DNA of 64,000 bases from Phragmitibacter flavus (GTDB taxonomy: Bacteria > Verrucomicrobiota > Verrucomicrobiia > Verrucomicrobiales > Verrucomicrobiaceae). Shown here piece after piece: positions 26,118-33,657 of this stretch. Every line of letters begins with the position of its first letter. The first letter of the stretch is position 1. The stretch lies in assembly GCF_005780165.1 (NCBI RefSeq), contig NZ_VAUV01000021.1, positions 1-64,000 on the forward strand. The letters run 5' to 3'. The translations under genes were made by a program, and so were the position numbers. The notes beneath the pieces were generated by a model that saw only the letters and a program-made list of their open reading frames with translations, did no database searches and was not told the origin of the DNA.

Positions 26118-26303
26118 ACCAACGGTCAGAAAGGAACAGTCACACCTGTGGGCGATGGTGCCTACAAGCTTGCGAAGGCAAAAAGCGGCAAGGCGGCTGA
26201 CGGCAGCGGCGGCAGCAACGCAGATGGAGTCACCGGCGATACGGCAATGGAGACCACTAGCAGTGACGGCTCTCCATTTTCTCTTTACCCGTTCACAGCC
26301 TGA
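26118..26303 (+). pseudogene. Remnant of a ricin-type lectin domain
   Basis: Directly after the heptamer array the plus strand encodes TNGQKGTVTPVGDGAYKLAK and then AKSGKAADGSGGSNADGV. This matches a beta-trefoil repeat of the kind ending the upstream lyase (NNQKWTFTAAGDGYWKLIAV, then HSGKSGDLTGGSTANGA). After about 38 residues the match is lost and the frame runs to a stop at 26301-26303. There is no start codon or signal peptide, so it is best read as the decayed 3-prime end of another lectin-bearing gene, or a partial duplication of the lyase tail. Confidence 0.6.
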
Positions 26304-26433
26304 CGAACTGCTGGGGCGATCCGTGCGCCATGCTTGTGACGAAGCCTGGCGGCATGAATCGTCTCATGATGAGAACAACGCATCCCCTGTCGGCAAAGGC
26401 GTCCCTTGAGGGTGCATCGCAGGCTCAAGGGAA

Positions 26434-26452
26434 AGCATAAAGCATAAAGCAT
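26434..26452. repeat. AGCATAA heptamer repeat touching the DUF1501 stop codon
   Basis: Two and a half copies of AGCATAA run directly into the stop codon of the minus-strand DUF1501 gene (26452-26454). It is one of several 7-bp arrays in this window that end at a start or stop codon. Confidence 0.6.
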
Positions 26453-27723
26453 CACACAAAAATTTCGGCGACTGCATTGCCCCGGTCTCCGATGGTGAAA
26501 GGTCGTCCAGAAGGTGACATGACCACCTCATGGACTGGTAGTGCCATCGCGGCACCAATCGTTGCAATGAAATCCTGGACCGTGACGGGACTTTCGGTGG
26601 CGGCGTAGCCTTTGTCGTCGCTGGCTCCATGAACATAACCGCCCTTGACGCCGCCCCCGGCAAACACGGTGGAGAACACACGCGGATGATGATCACGACC
26701 GGAGTTTTCGTTGATGCCGGGGGTGCGTCCGAATTCTGTGCCGACCACCACCAGGGTGGATTCAAGCAGGCCTTGTTGCTGCAAATCTTCAAGCAATGCG
26801 GCCATGCCTTGATCGAGTGCGGTGCCAAGACCGTTCATTCTGTCGTCGATGCCGGCATGCATGTCCCATCCTCCGAAGTAGACCTCAACAAAACGCACCC
26901 CCGCTTGGACCAGTCGGCGGGCAAGCAGACAGCTTTGGCCAAACCCGCGGCCATAACGTTCGCGCGTTGGTGCATTTTCTTTTTTGAGGTCAAAAGCTTC
27001 CAGTTCCTTGCTGGCGAGAAGGGTAACGGTTTCATCATAGAGTTCGGTGTAGGCCTTTACTTCAGCGCTACGGAACTTTTCGAGAAATGCCTGGTCGAAA
27101 CGACTGGTGAGGTTGAGCCGACGGTTGAAGTGGGCCCCGTCCAACCCGGTTTCTGCGCTTTGCAGACCTTTCTCTGGATCGCTGATGGGAACCGGTGAAT
27201 AGGCGGGCGGAAAAAATCCTGCATTGGCGGTTCCTTGACCAATGACCACGCTTGAGGGCAGGGTTTTGTGGGAGGGACCTTTGAAGTGGCGGGCCCAGGG
27301 GCCAAGGGTGGGGTGAACGATGGTGCCGCGCTCTTCGTAGGCGGTGTGCATGAGGTAGGAGGCGGGGCCATGAACTCCGTTTTTGGTGGTGGTGGAACGG
27401 ATGATCGACATTTTGTCGGCATGTTTGGCCAGGCGCGTCATGTAGCCGCCGAACTGGATGCCGCCGACATTGGTTTTGATGAGATCTTTTGCACCCTTGG
27501 TGTCGCCGGTCTTTGGATCAAAGGTATCGATGTGGCTCATGCCGCCTCCCATATAAAGATAGATGACCGATTTTGCCCTGCCTTTGACGTTGGGCGGAAC
27601 CGCTGAGGACGCACCGAAGGCTTGATCGGCTTCCGCAAGAAGGCTAACTCCGAGGGTCGTTTTGGCGGCTCGCATGATGAAGGCGCGTCGTGAGGATGGG
27701 TCTAGTTTCAAAGATGGGTTCAT
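26452..27723 (-). CDS. DUF1501 domain-containing exported protein
   Basis: 423 residues from the ATG at 27721-27723, 13 bases after the DUF1549 gene; longer frames upstream lie inside that gene. The N-terminus has a twin-arginine-like signal (SSRRAFIMRAAKTTLGVSLL). The DUF1501 core, related to the alkaline phosphatase/sulfatase fold, shows VIYLYMGGGMSHIDTFDPKT, GFGQSCLLARRLVQAGVRFV, VVVGTEFGRTPGINENSGRD and DHHPRVFSTVFAGGGVKGG. DUF1501 and DUF1549/DUF1553 proteins occur as adjacent pairs across Planctomycetes and Verrucomicrobia, where a role in polymer use is suspected but unproven. A heptamer repeat touches the stop codon. Confidence 0.92.
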   Translation of the reverse strand: MNPSLKLDPSSRRAFIMRAAKTTLGVSLLAEADQAFGASSAVPPNVKGRAKSVIYLYMGGGMSHIDTFDPKTGDTKGAKDLIKTNVGGIQFGGYMTRLAKHADKMSIIRSTTTKNGVHGPASYLMHTAYEERGTIVHPTLGPWARHFKGPSHKTLPSSVVIGQGTANAGFFPPAYSPVPISDPEKGLQSAETGLDGAHFNRRLNLTSRFDQAFLEKFRSAEVKAYTELYDETVTLLASKELEAFDLKKENAPTRERYGRGFGQSCLLARRLVQAGVRFVEVYFGGWDMHAGIDDRMNGLGTALDQGMAALLEDLQQQGLLESTLVVVGTEFGRTPGINENSGRDHHPRVFSTVFAGGGVKGGYVHGASDDKGYAATESPVTVQDFIATIGAAMALPVHEVVMSPSGRPFTIGDRGNAVAEIFV

Positions 27724-27736
27724 GGTAGATAGGATG

Positions 27737-29953
27737 TTATTGGATGAAGTAAAATTCGCGGGTGTTGATGAGCGCCCAGATGATGTCGGCATAGGCGTCG
27801 TCGCCATGAGCGGCCAGTTCCTGGCGGGCAATGTCTTTCTCGGTAAGGGTGGGGCGACGGTTGAGGATACTTAGAAAGACGCTTTCGACCTTATCAGGTG
27901 GCGAAGCGACCTTGGACATGTTGCGCATGACAAGGGAGTCTTGATTGGTCAGCATTTTCTGAACTTGACCATTCATCAGCATCAAGATCTGCGGGATGTT
28001 ACCCTCGCGGTTTCCTCCGTCCATGACTTGGCGGGTAGATTGTCCGAACTGCAAAAGAAAATGTCCGGCAGGGGCAGGTTGTGGTAACTCCGAAGCACGC
28101 ATGAGTTTCAGCCCTTCATGAGTCAGATAACCATCGGCGGAGCCAGTCGTCATGTCTGGCGTGGATGCGTTCATCTCGCTCATGCCGCCTCCCGTGTCGG
28201 CCATGGCGAGGCCGCCGGCGGCCTTGCTGCGGATTCGTGCATCAACACTCTCCACGGCCTGCAGTTTGCGGAGAATGATTTGTGCATCAAGGGCGGGATT
28301 GAGCATGTTCATTTCGACCGCCCGGCCATAAAGGTCACTTTCGTTGTTTTTGAACTTGTCGGGTTCTCCGAGCACCAGGGTCATGAAAGAATCCCAGGCC
28401 TGTTCAGCGCTCATCCGGCGCAACACGGGTCCCTGGAAATGATAAGGTTCACCCATGGCCAGCTCATGGTTGGTTGCCTGGCTTTGATAGGCGCGGGTGT
28501 TGTAAAGGATGCGCATGAATTCTTTGAGGTTGAATTTCAAGCGAATCATTTCGCTGGTCAGGTGCTTCAACAACGCGGGGTTGTAAGCATCGTCAGGGTT
28601 GTCCAGTTGGGTGACTGAAGGCATGAGGGAAAGACCAAAAGCGCGCTGCCACATGCGGTTGGCAATGGACATGGCAAAGCGTGGGTTTTCGGCATGGGTT
28701 ACCCAGCCGGCAAAGGATTGCCGTAACCCGTCAACGTCCCCGGTGCGCCGCGCTGCCATGGTTTTGTAAGCCGCGTTGTGGCGCGGGTTGGTGTCTGGCC
28801 AAACGATCAATTTGGGTTCGACGGGTTCCCCGGGAGTTCCGTCTTTGTAAGCGTAGTCGTGAGGCAGGCGCAGGCGGTTTTCCTGCAGGTCGTTGATGTC
28901 GTAGAGATTTGATCCCACCAGGTTGTTGATTTTTCCACCGAAGGATTTGCCGTCTCTGCCATTGGCGGTCAGTAGATCTTGCGCGGCCTGCACCAGATCG
29001 CGTCGGCGTTCGCGAGGAAAGTCGCTGTTGCTGGTCATGGTGGAGGTGGCGCCGAAGAAGGCGGCCATCTGGTAGAAATCGCGCTGGGTCCATTCGGCGA
29101 ACGGATGGTCATGGCATTGGGCGCAGGAGAGGTCGGTTCCAAGAAACACCGAGAGGGTGTTGGCCAGGTTGTCGAGGGGCATTGAGGAGTCTCTTAACAA
29201 ATAACCGGCGGGGCCGTTGTTCCAGACTTTGCCTTTGGCGGCGAGAAGTTCGTAAACCAGTTCGTTCCAGGGGCGGTTGTTGCGAATCTGCTCCTTCATC
29301 CATTGGATGTAGTTGGAGCTGCGGATATAAAATCCGTAGTGATCGACGATGCGCAGCATTTCCGCCAGATAGTTGTATAAGTGGCTGACATGGCCGTCGG
29401 ATTCGAGCAGGGTGTCGATAAGTCGCATGCGCTTGTCGTTGGCATTGCTCTGGAGAAATGAGACGGTTTCTTGCTGGTTGGGAATACGCCCGGCAATATC
29501 GAGATAGGCGCGGCGCACAAACTGTTCGTCGTTCAATGGGGGGTTGGGTTTTAGAGGCGCGAACTTGCCGTCTTTGCGGGTGGCATCATGACTGAGTTTT
29601 TGGTTTGCTTTATGAAGCCCGGCGAGCACCAGTTCATCCACCTTGGCGGCGGCTTGCGCGGCGTTCATGTGGGTCGGCACGCTGTTAAGTGCGCTGGCGA
29701 GTGGAGAGGGCGGCAATGATCGGGCTGCCTTTTGGTCTTCCGCAGACAAAAGTTCCAGGGCAATGGCGTGAATGTTGCCATTGGCAAGCTGGATGTGGAC
29801 GCTATCTCCCTGCAGCATGATGAAGGTGGCACTGACCTTCCGTCCCTCGACATCCGTCCAAATGCGGGGGGTTTTGGTATCTGCAAGAATGGAACCGGCG
29901 GCCAGTTGGATGGCGAGCAAGATGGAGATGCGGGTTGCTTTGAATAACCTCAT
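27737..29953 (-). CDS. DUF1549/DUF1553 cytochrome-like protein with N-terminal SHD1 domain
   Basis: A 738-residue exported protein. After the signal peptide comes an SLA1 homology domain 1-like segment (RIWTDVEGRKVSATFIMLQG, about 30-75). DUF1549 follows from about 105, with NDEQFVRRAYLDIAGRIPNQ and a heme-type motif CAQCHDHPFAEW (C277, C280, H281). DUF1553 occupies the C-terminal half (RFAMSIANRMWQRAFG to SVFLSILNRRPTLTEKDIAR). The DUF1501 gene follows 13 bases later on the same strand, so the two form an operon. The protein is periplasmic or outer-membrane associated; its electron-transfer partner is not known. Confidence 0.92.
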   Translation of the reverse strand: MRLFKATRISILLAIQLAAGSILADTKTPRIWTDVEGRKVSATFIMLQGDSVHIQLANGNIHAIALELLSAEDQKAARSLPPSPLASALNSVPTHMNAAQAAAKVDELVLAGLHKANQKLSHDATRKDGKFAPLKPNPPLNDEQFVRRAYLDIAGRIPNQQETVSFLQSNANDKRMRLIDTLLESDGHVSHLYNYLAEMLRIVDHYGFYIRSSNYIQWMKEQIRNNRPWNELVYELLAAKGKVWNNGPAGYLLRDSSMPLDNLANTLSVFLGTDLSCAQCHDHPFAEWTQRDFYQMAAFFGATSTMTSNSDFPRERRRDLVQAAQDLLTANGRDGKSFGGKINNLVGSNLYDINDLQENRLRLPHDYAYKDGTPGEPVEPKLIVWPDTNPRHNAAYKTMAARRTGDVDGLRQSFAGWVTHAENPRFAMSIANRMWQRAFGLSLMPSVTQLDNPDDAYNPALLKHLTSEMIRLKFNLKEFMRILYNTRAYQSQATNHELAMGEPYHFQGPVLRRMSAEQAWDSFMTLVLGEPDKFKNNESDLYGRAVEMNMLNPALDAQIILRKLQAVESVDARIRSKAAGGLAMADTGGGMSEMNASTPDMTTGSADGYLTHEGLKLMRASELPQPAPAGHFLLQFGQSTRQVMDGGNREGNIPQILMLMNGQVQKMLTNQDSLVMRNMSKVASPPDKVESVFLSILNRRPTLTEKDIARQELAAHGDDAYADIIWALINTREFYFIQ

Positions 29954-30016
29954 AAAGTGACTTGGTGTTGTTAGTCATTAAAACGAGAAAGTGCCGGGGG
30001 CATTAGGACGAAGGCA

Positions 30017-30044
30017 TAGAACGAATATCCTAGGACGCATATCC
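30017..30044. promoter_or_regulatory. Tandem 14-bp repeats in a divergent promoter gap
   Basis: TAGAACGAATATCC (30017-30030) is directly followed by TAGGACGCATATCC (30031-30044), 12 of 14 bases equal. A partial copy, TAGGACG, lies at 30004-30010. The repeats sit between the divergent DUF1549 gene (start 29953) and the anchored PA14-like gene (start 30104). Adjacent direct repeats of this size in a divergent gap are typical of regulator half-sites; the regulator is unknown. Confidence 0.4.
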
Positions 30045-30103
30045 AATGGCGGGAGGTTCAGCGTTTGGTCATGCTGGAGGGATGATCTTCACACTCTTTA
30101 CAC

Positions 30104-31465
30104 ATGAATATCCCCAACCGTCATGATTCACCGCCTGTCAGGCCGGTGAAGATCCAAAGTCTTCAGCGGGAGCATGAGCTGTTGTCGATGCCTGAACCGC
30201 TGGAAGCGGAGGTGAGCATGGATGAGGTATCTGCTGCGGGGAAGAAGGACCATGTTTTTGTTAGCTACTGGCGCAAGGCCGGTGGCGGGTCACTTTCGGT
30301 GAGCATCGCCTTGCATGTGGCGTTGTTGGTGGCGGCCTATTTTATCGTGGATACGATTTCGCCGCCCGAAGCCAAGGTGGATTTTGTGCCGGGGGGAGGC
30401 AGCAAGGCGGCGGCGCAGGCCTCGCAGGAGCGCACCCATCAGGTGCAGCAAAAGAAGTTCAACAAGATGCAGCAGTCGATGCCGATGAAGCGGATTGTGG
30501 TGGAAAGTTCGAGCGCGACGATTTCGTTGCCTGATCTGCCGCTGGAGGACATTGATTTGCCGGATACCAGCAGCATGATGGGTGGGGCGATGGGGGGCGG
30601 GGGATTCGGTTCTGCTGGCGTTGGCTTGGGTTCAGGGAATGGCATCGGCTCGGGAGCGATGAAGGGATTTGCGGGGATGACTTTTTTTGGGAAGATTGGT
30701 GGAGATGGGATTCCCGGCAGTTTCTATGATTTGAAACAGGATCGAAAAAGGCAGCCGCTAACTTATGGCAGGGGCAACCAGGCAGAGACGTTTCGGGAGT
30801 ATGCGGGACATATCAACAAGGTGGCGGCCAGGCGGTTTGGTGCGTCGGTGTTGGATGGCTATTACAAGGCGAGTCAGGAGGTGAATTTCACTTATCTTTT
30901 GGTGCCCACAGATACCTTGGCGACGGAGGGGCCGAAGTGTTTTGGTGCGGAGAAAGAAGTGCAGCCGAGCGGGTGGTTTGTGCATTACACGGGCAATGTG
31001 GTGGCTCCTGACAATGGCGAATGGCGCTTTGTGGGGTTTTTCGATGACTTGTTGATTGTTTACATCAATGGCAAGCCGGTGCTGGATGGTTCGTGGAATC
31101 CGATGGTGGAGCGGAGTGGGAGAAACGGGGATGTGGATGATATTCGCCAGGAGTTTCGTGGGCCGTCGATTGCGGGCGATCGCACGGCTTATGTGGGCAG
31201 GTGGATCAAGTTCAGCGGGTCGACCCGCATTGACATTGTGGTGGGGGAGACGCCAGGAGGCAAGGTGGGGGGATTGTTGATGGTGGAGAAGAAGGGGGCG
31301 ACTTATGAGAGGCGGGCGGATGGAACGCCGATTCTTCCGTTGTTTAGTGCGGTGGCGTTGGATGCGGGAGAGAAGAAGGGGTTGATGGAGAATGCTTTCG
31401 CCAAGCGGGTTCAGGTGGATCCGAACATGCCGGTGTTCGAGGTGAAGAAGTCGGTGTTTAGGTGA
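30104..31465 (+). CDS. Membrane-anchored TonB-like N-terminus with PA14-like domain, unknown function
   Basis: A 453-residue protein. A soluble cytoplasmic N-terminus of about 60 residues is followed by one membrane helix (SLSVSIALHVALLVAAYFIV, about 63-83), as in TonB-type proteins. A long linker follows, with SLPDLPLEDIDLPDTSSMMG and a Gly-rich segment (GGGGFGSAGVGLGSGNGIGS). The C-terminal half resembles a PA14 fold: GWFVHYTGNVVAPDNGEWRF, then VGFFDDLLIVYINGKPVLDG. This suggests a periplasmic carbohydrate-contacting or structural role. I cannot assign a family with certainty. It is divergent from the DUF1549 pair and followed by the 358-residue paralogue, which starts 178 bases later. Confidence 0.72.
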   Translation: MNIPNRHDSPPVRPVKIQSLQREHELLSMPEPLEAEVSMDEVSAAGKKDHVFVSYWRKAGGGSLSVSIALHVALLVAAYFIVDTISPPEAKVDFVPGGGSKAAAQASQERTHQVQQKKFNKMQQSMPMKRIVVESSSATISLPDLPLEDIDLPDTSSMMGGAMGGGGFGSAGVGLGSGNGIGSGAMKGFAGMTFFGKIGGDGIPGSFYDLKQDRKRQPLTYGRGNQAETFREYAGHINKVAARRFGASVLDGYYKASQEVNFTYLLVPTDTLATEGPKCFGAEKEVQPSGWFVHYTGNVVAPDNGEWRFVGFFDDLLIVYINGKPVLDGSWNPMVERSGRNGDVDDIRQEFRGPSIAGDRTAYVGRWIKFSGSTRIDIVVGETPGGKVGGLLMVEKKGATYERRADGTPILPLFSAVALDAGEKKGLMENAFAKRVQVDPNMPVFEVKKSVFR

Positions 31466-31642
31466 GGGGGGGATTGGATGGGCTTTAAGCAGGAGAGCAG
31501 ACAACCAGAAGAAAGCCGCGTGAGAGATGGATAGGGAACTCAGGCGGGTGCGATGTTGATCGAATCAGCGCTAAAACCTTTGTTCTATTGGCTATGATTT
31601 TGAGGCTGCTGTTCGTTATATTTTGACCATTTCCATTTTCCC

Positions 31643-32719
31643 ATGATTTCACGTTATCTGCCGTTCGCCCTTGTGATCCTTTGTCTTTGTTCCTTGCAGG
31701 CAATGGCGGCTCCCAAACTGCCCAAAGATCCCGAGAAAGTTTTGGCTTCAAGATTGAATCCGTTGTCCAAGGGGCAGGCGCGGGAAGTGCCCAATCGATT
31801 CCGAATCATCCTTTCATTCATGGAGTTGGCGGAGCAACGTTCGCCTCAAGGAGCAGAGGAAATTCTGCGCCGGGCTTACAACGAACGTGGTGATATCGGT
31901 CCGATGCGTCGAACCGCTTCGGTCATTGCGATCACGGCGGCTTGGCGGGAGGCGCGTGCACTGGGGGCGTTTGACGAGCAACATGCCTTCACGACAAAGA
32001 TTACCAAGGGTGCTGACGTGGGGCAGTCGGTGGTTTTTGAACCGATTGTGCCGGTGGCAGAGGCACCGGAGTTTGCTGCGGAGCTGGCCAACTACCGGCT
32101 GGTTCAACCGAGTCGTGCACGCAAGGAGGGGGAGCCACTTTCGCATCGGGATTCCGCCGCCATCGAGGGATTGCAGAACATCATGCAGGAAGCGAAGAAA
32201 ATGGACACGGTGGGCAACCATGCAGAGGCCTGGAAACGAGATATGGAGGCCGCCGGCGATCTGGCAAAGCAGGTGCCCAAAGTGCGGTTGAGCATGATGT
32301 CTTTTTCCTCACCCTCAAAAAAGAACGGGGAGGTCTGGCAGACCAGGATTGATATTGGCAACGCCTCCGAAGTGCCGAGCGAGGTGACCCTTCATTGTTA
32401 CATGATCGGCAGGCTCTGGAAGAAAAAGGATATTTATGTCATGCAGCATCACACCCAGCAGCTCAAGCTGCGCGGGACGGAGGTGAAGGAGCTGACGCTG
32501 GCCACCCGTAGTCGCAGCCATTGCAAGAAGGTGATGGATGATCACGAAAAGCTCAGCAAAGATGAACGCAAAAAGAGCGAGCTGGATTATGTGGGCTCGT
32601 TGACCATCGTTCAGCACAATGGCACGACGTTGGCCACTGCGGCGACCTACAGTTCGTTGTTGAAGCTTCTCGATGCCAAGCAGCAGTTTCCCGGTGAGGT
32701 TTTGATTCTGGGCAAGTAG
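31643..32719 (+). CDS. Exported protein of unknown family, paralogue of the gene at 21.0 kb
   Basis: Also 358 residues with a signal peptide (cleavage around AMAAPKLPKD). It aligns end to end with the product of 20966-22042, roughly two thirds identical by eye, with no gaps that I can see. Shared blocks include EILRRAYNER, GPMRxTASV, ANYRLxxPSRARK, EVTLHCYMIGRLWKxxDxYV and LDYVGSL. The two copies are 10.7 kb apart in the same direction with different neighbours, so this is an old duplication rather than a recent tandem. Function is unknown. It converges on panC with a 15-base gap and no terminator hairpin between. Confidence 0.85.
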   Translation: MISRYLPFALVILCLCSLQAMAAPKLPKDPEKVLASRLNPLSKGQAREVPNRFRIILSFMELAEQRSPQGAEEILRRAYNERGDIGPMRRTASVIAITAAWREARALGAFDEQHAFTTKITKGADVGQSVVFEPIVPVAEAPEFAAELANYRLVQPSRARKEGEPLSHRDSAAIEGLQNIMQEAKKMDTVGNHAEAWKRDMEAAGDLAKQVPKVRLSMMSFSSPSKKNGEVWQTRIDIGNASEVPSEVTLHCYMIGRLWKKKDIYVMQHHTQQLKLRGTEVKELTLATRSRSHCKKVMDDHEKLSKDERKKSELDYVGSLTIVQHNGTTLATAATYSSLLKLLDAKQQFPGEVLILGK

Positions 32720-32734
32720 GCAGCCCTCCGATAC

Positions 32735-33586
32735 TCAGATTCCAAGCTCAAGGTTGTCGATGAGCCGGGTCTTTCCAAAGAATACGGCGGTGGCCAGCAG
32801 GCTGCGGTCGTTGGCACAGGGATCGGGGATCAGCGTGTCCCGGTTGACGCAGGCGATGTAGTCCAACCGATGCAGCGGGGCGGCATAGGCGAGATGTTTT
32901 TCGAACATGGCGGTGAGCATGTTGGAATCCGTTTCGCCGCTGAGGAAACGTTCGTTGACGAACTCCAGCCCCCGGCGGATTTCCACGGCCTGATCGCGCT
33001 CATCTTGATTGAGATAACGATTTCTGGAACTGAGCGCGAGGCCGTCGGGTTCGCGCACGGTTTCGATGCCGATGATCTCCACCGGAACGTCCAGGTCGCG
33101 CGTCATGCGGCGGATGATGGCGAGCTGTTGATAATCTTTTTTTCCAAACACCGAGTGCGTCGGCTGGATGATGTTGAAGAGTTTTAGCACGACCAGACAG
33201 ACGCCATCAAAATGTCCAGGGCGGCTTGCCCCGCACAGGGTGGTGGAGAGACTGGTCTCCAGAACCTGCATGGATCGGTCGGGTGGATAAACTTCGTTTG
33301 CATCGGGCGCAAAAATCATGTCGACGCCAGCTGCCTCACATTTTTCGGCATCGGCTTGAAGTTCGCGGGGGTATTTGGAGAAATCTTCGTTGGGGCCAAA
33401 CTGGGTGGGATTGACGAAGATACTCACCACCACGCTGCCTTCGGGTCCGGCGATCTGCCGTGCTTCATGAACGAGCTTGAGATGACCTTCGTGCAAGGCT
33501 CCCATGGTCGGCACCAGCACGATCCGGGCAGGAATTTTCCCGGCGTGCCAGGCACGCACTTCGTTGATGGTGGACAACACTAGCAT
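32735..33586 (-). CDS. panC: Pantothenate synthetase
   Basis: A 283-residue cytosolic enzyme that joins pantoate and beta-alanine using ATP, the last step of pantothenate (vitamin B5) synthesis. The HIGH-type motif is VPTMGALHEGHLKLV, with H32 and H35. FVNPTQFGPNEDFSKYPR, GHFDGVCLVVLKLFNIIQP, the KMSKS-like VFGKKDYQQL, and ALSSRNRYL all match the family. Length is normal. It stands alone between a plus-strand gene and the large cytochrome gene; panB is not in the window. Confidence 0.96.
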   Translation of the reverse strand: MLVLSTINEVRAWHAGKIPARIVLVPTMGALHEGHLKLVHEARQIAGPEGSVVVSIFVNPTQFGPNEDFSKYPRELQADAEKCEAAGVDMIFAPDANEVYPPDRSMQVLETSLSTTLCGASRPGHFDGVCLVVLKLFNIIQPTHSVFGKKDYQQLAIIRRMTRDLDVPVEIIGIETVREPDGLALSSRNRYLNQDERDQAVEIRRGLEFVNERFLSGETDSNMLTAMFEKHLAYAAPLHRLDYIACVNRDTLIPDPCANDRSLLATAVFFGKTRLIDNLELGI

Positions 33587-33657
33587 GCGTTCCGATAGCC
33601 ACAGAGGCGCGTTTCACAAGCGGCAAGTGAGGCGATGTTGTCCGGAGGTCGGCGAGA

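Noticed and set aside
25921-26409. Open frames encoding repeated VCGLWSV peptide
   Set aside because: They arise because a 7-bp repeat without a stop stays open in all frames; there is no start context or conserved flanking protein.
26000-30000. Replication origin
   Set aside because: The apparent skew change suggested it, but I see no dnaA, dnaN, or DnaA-box cluster, so I report only the skew observation.
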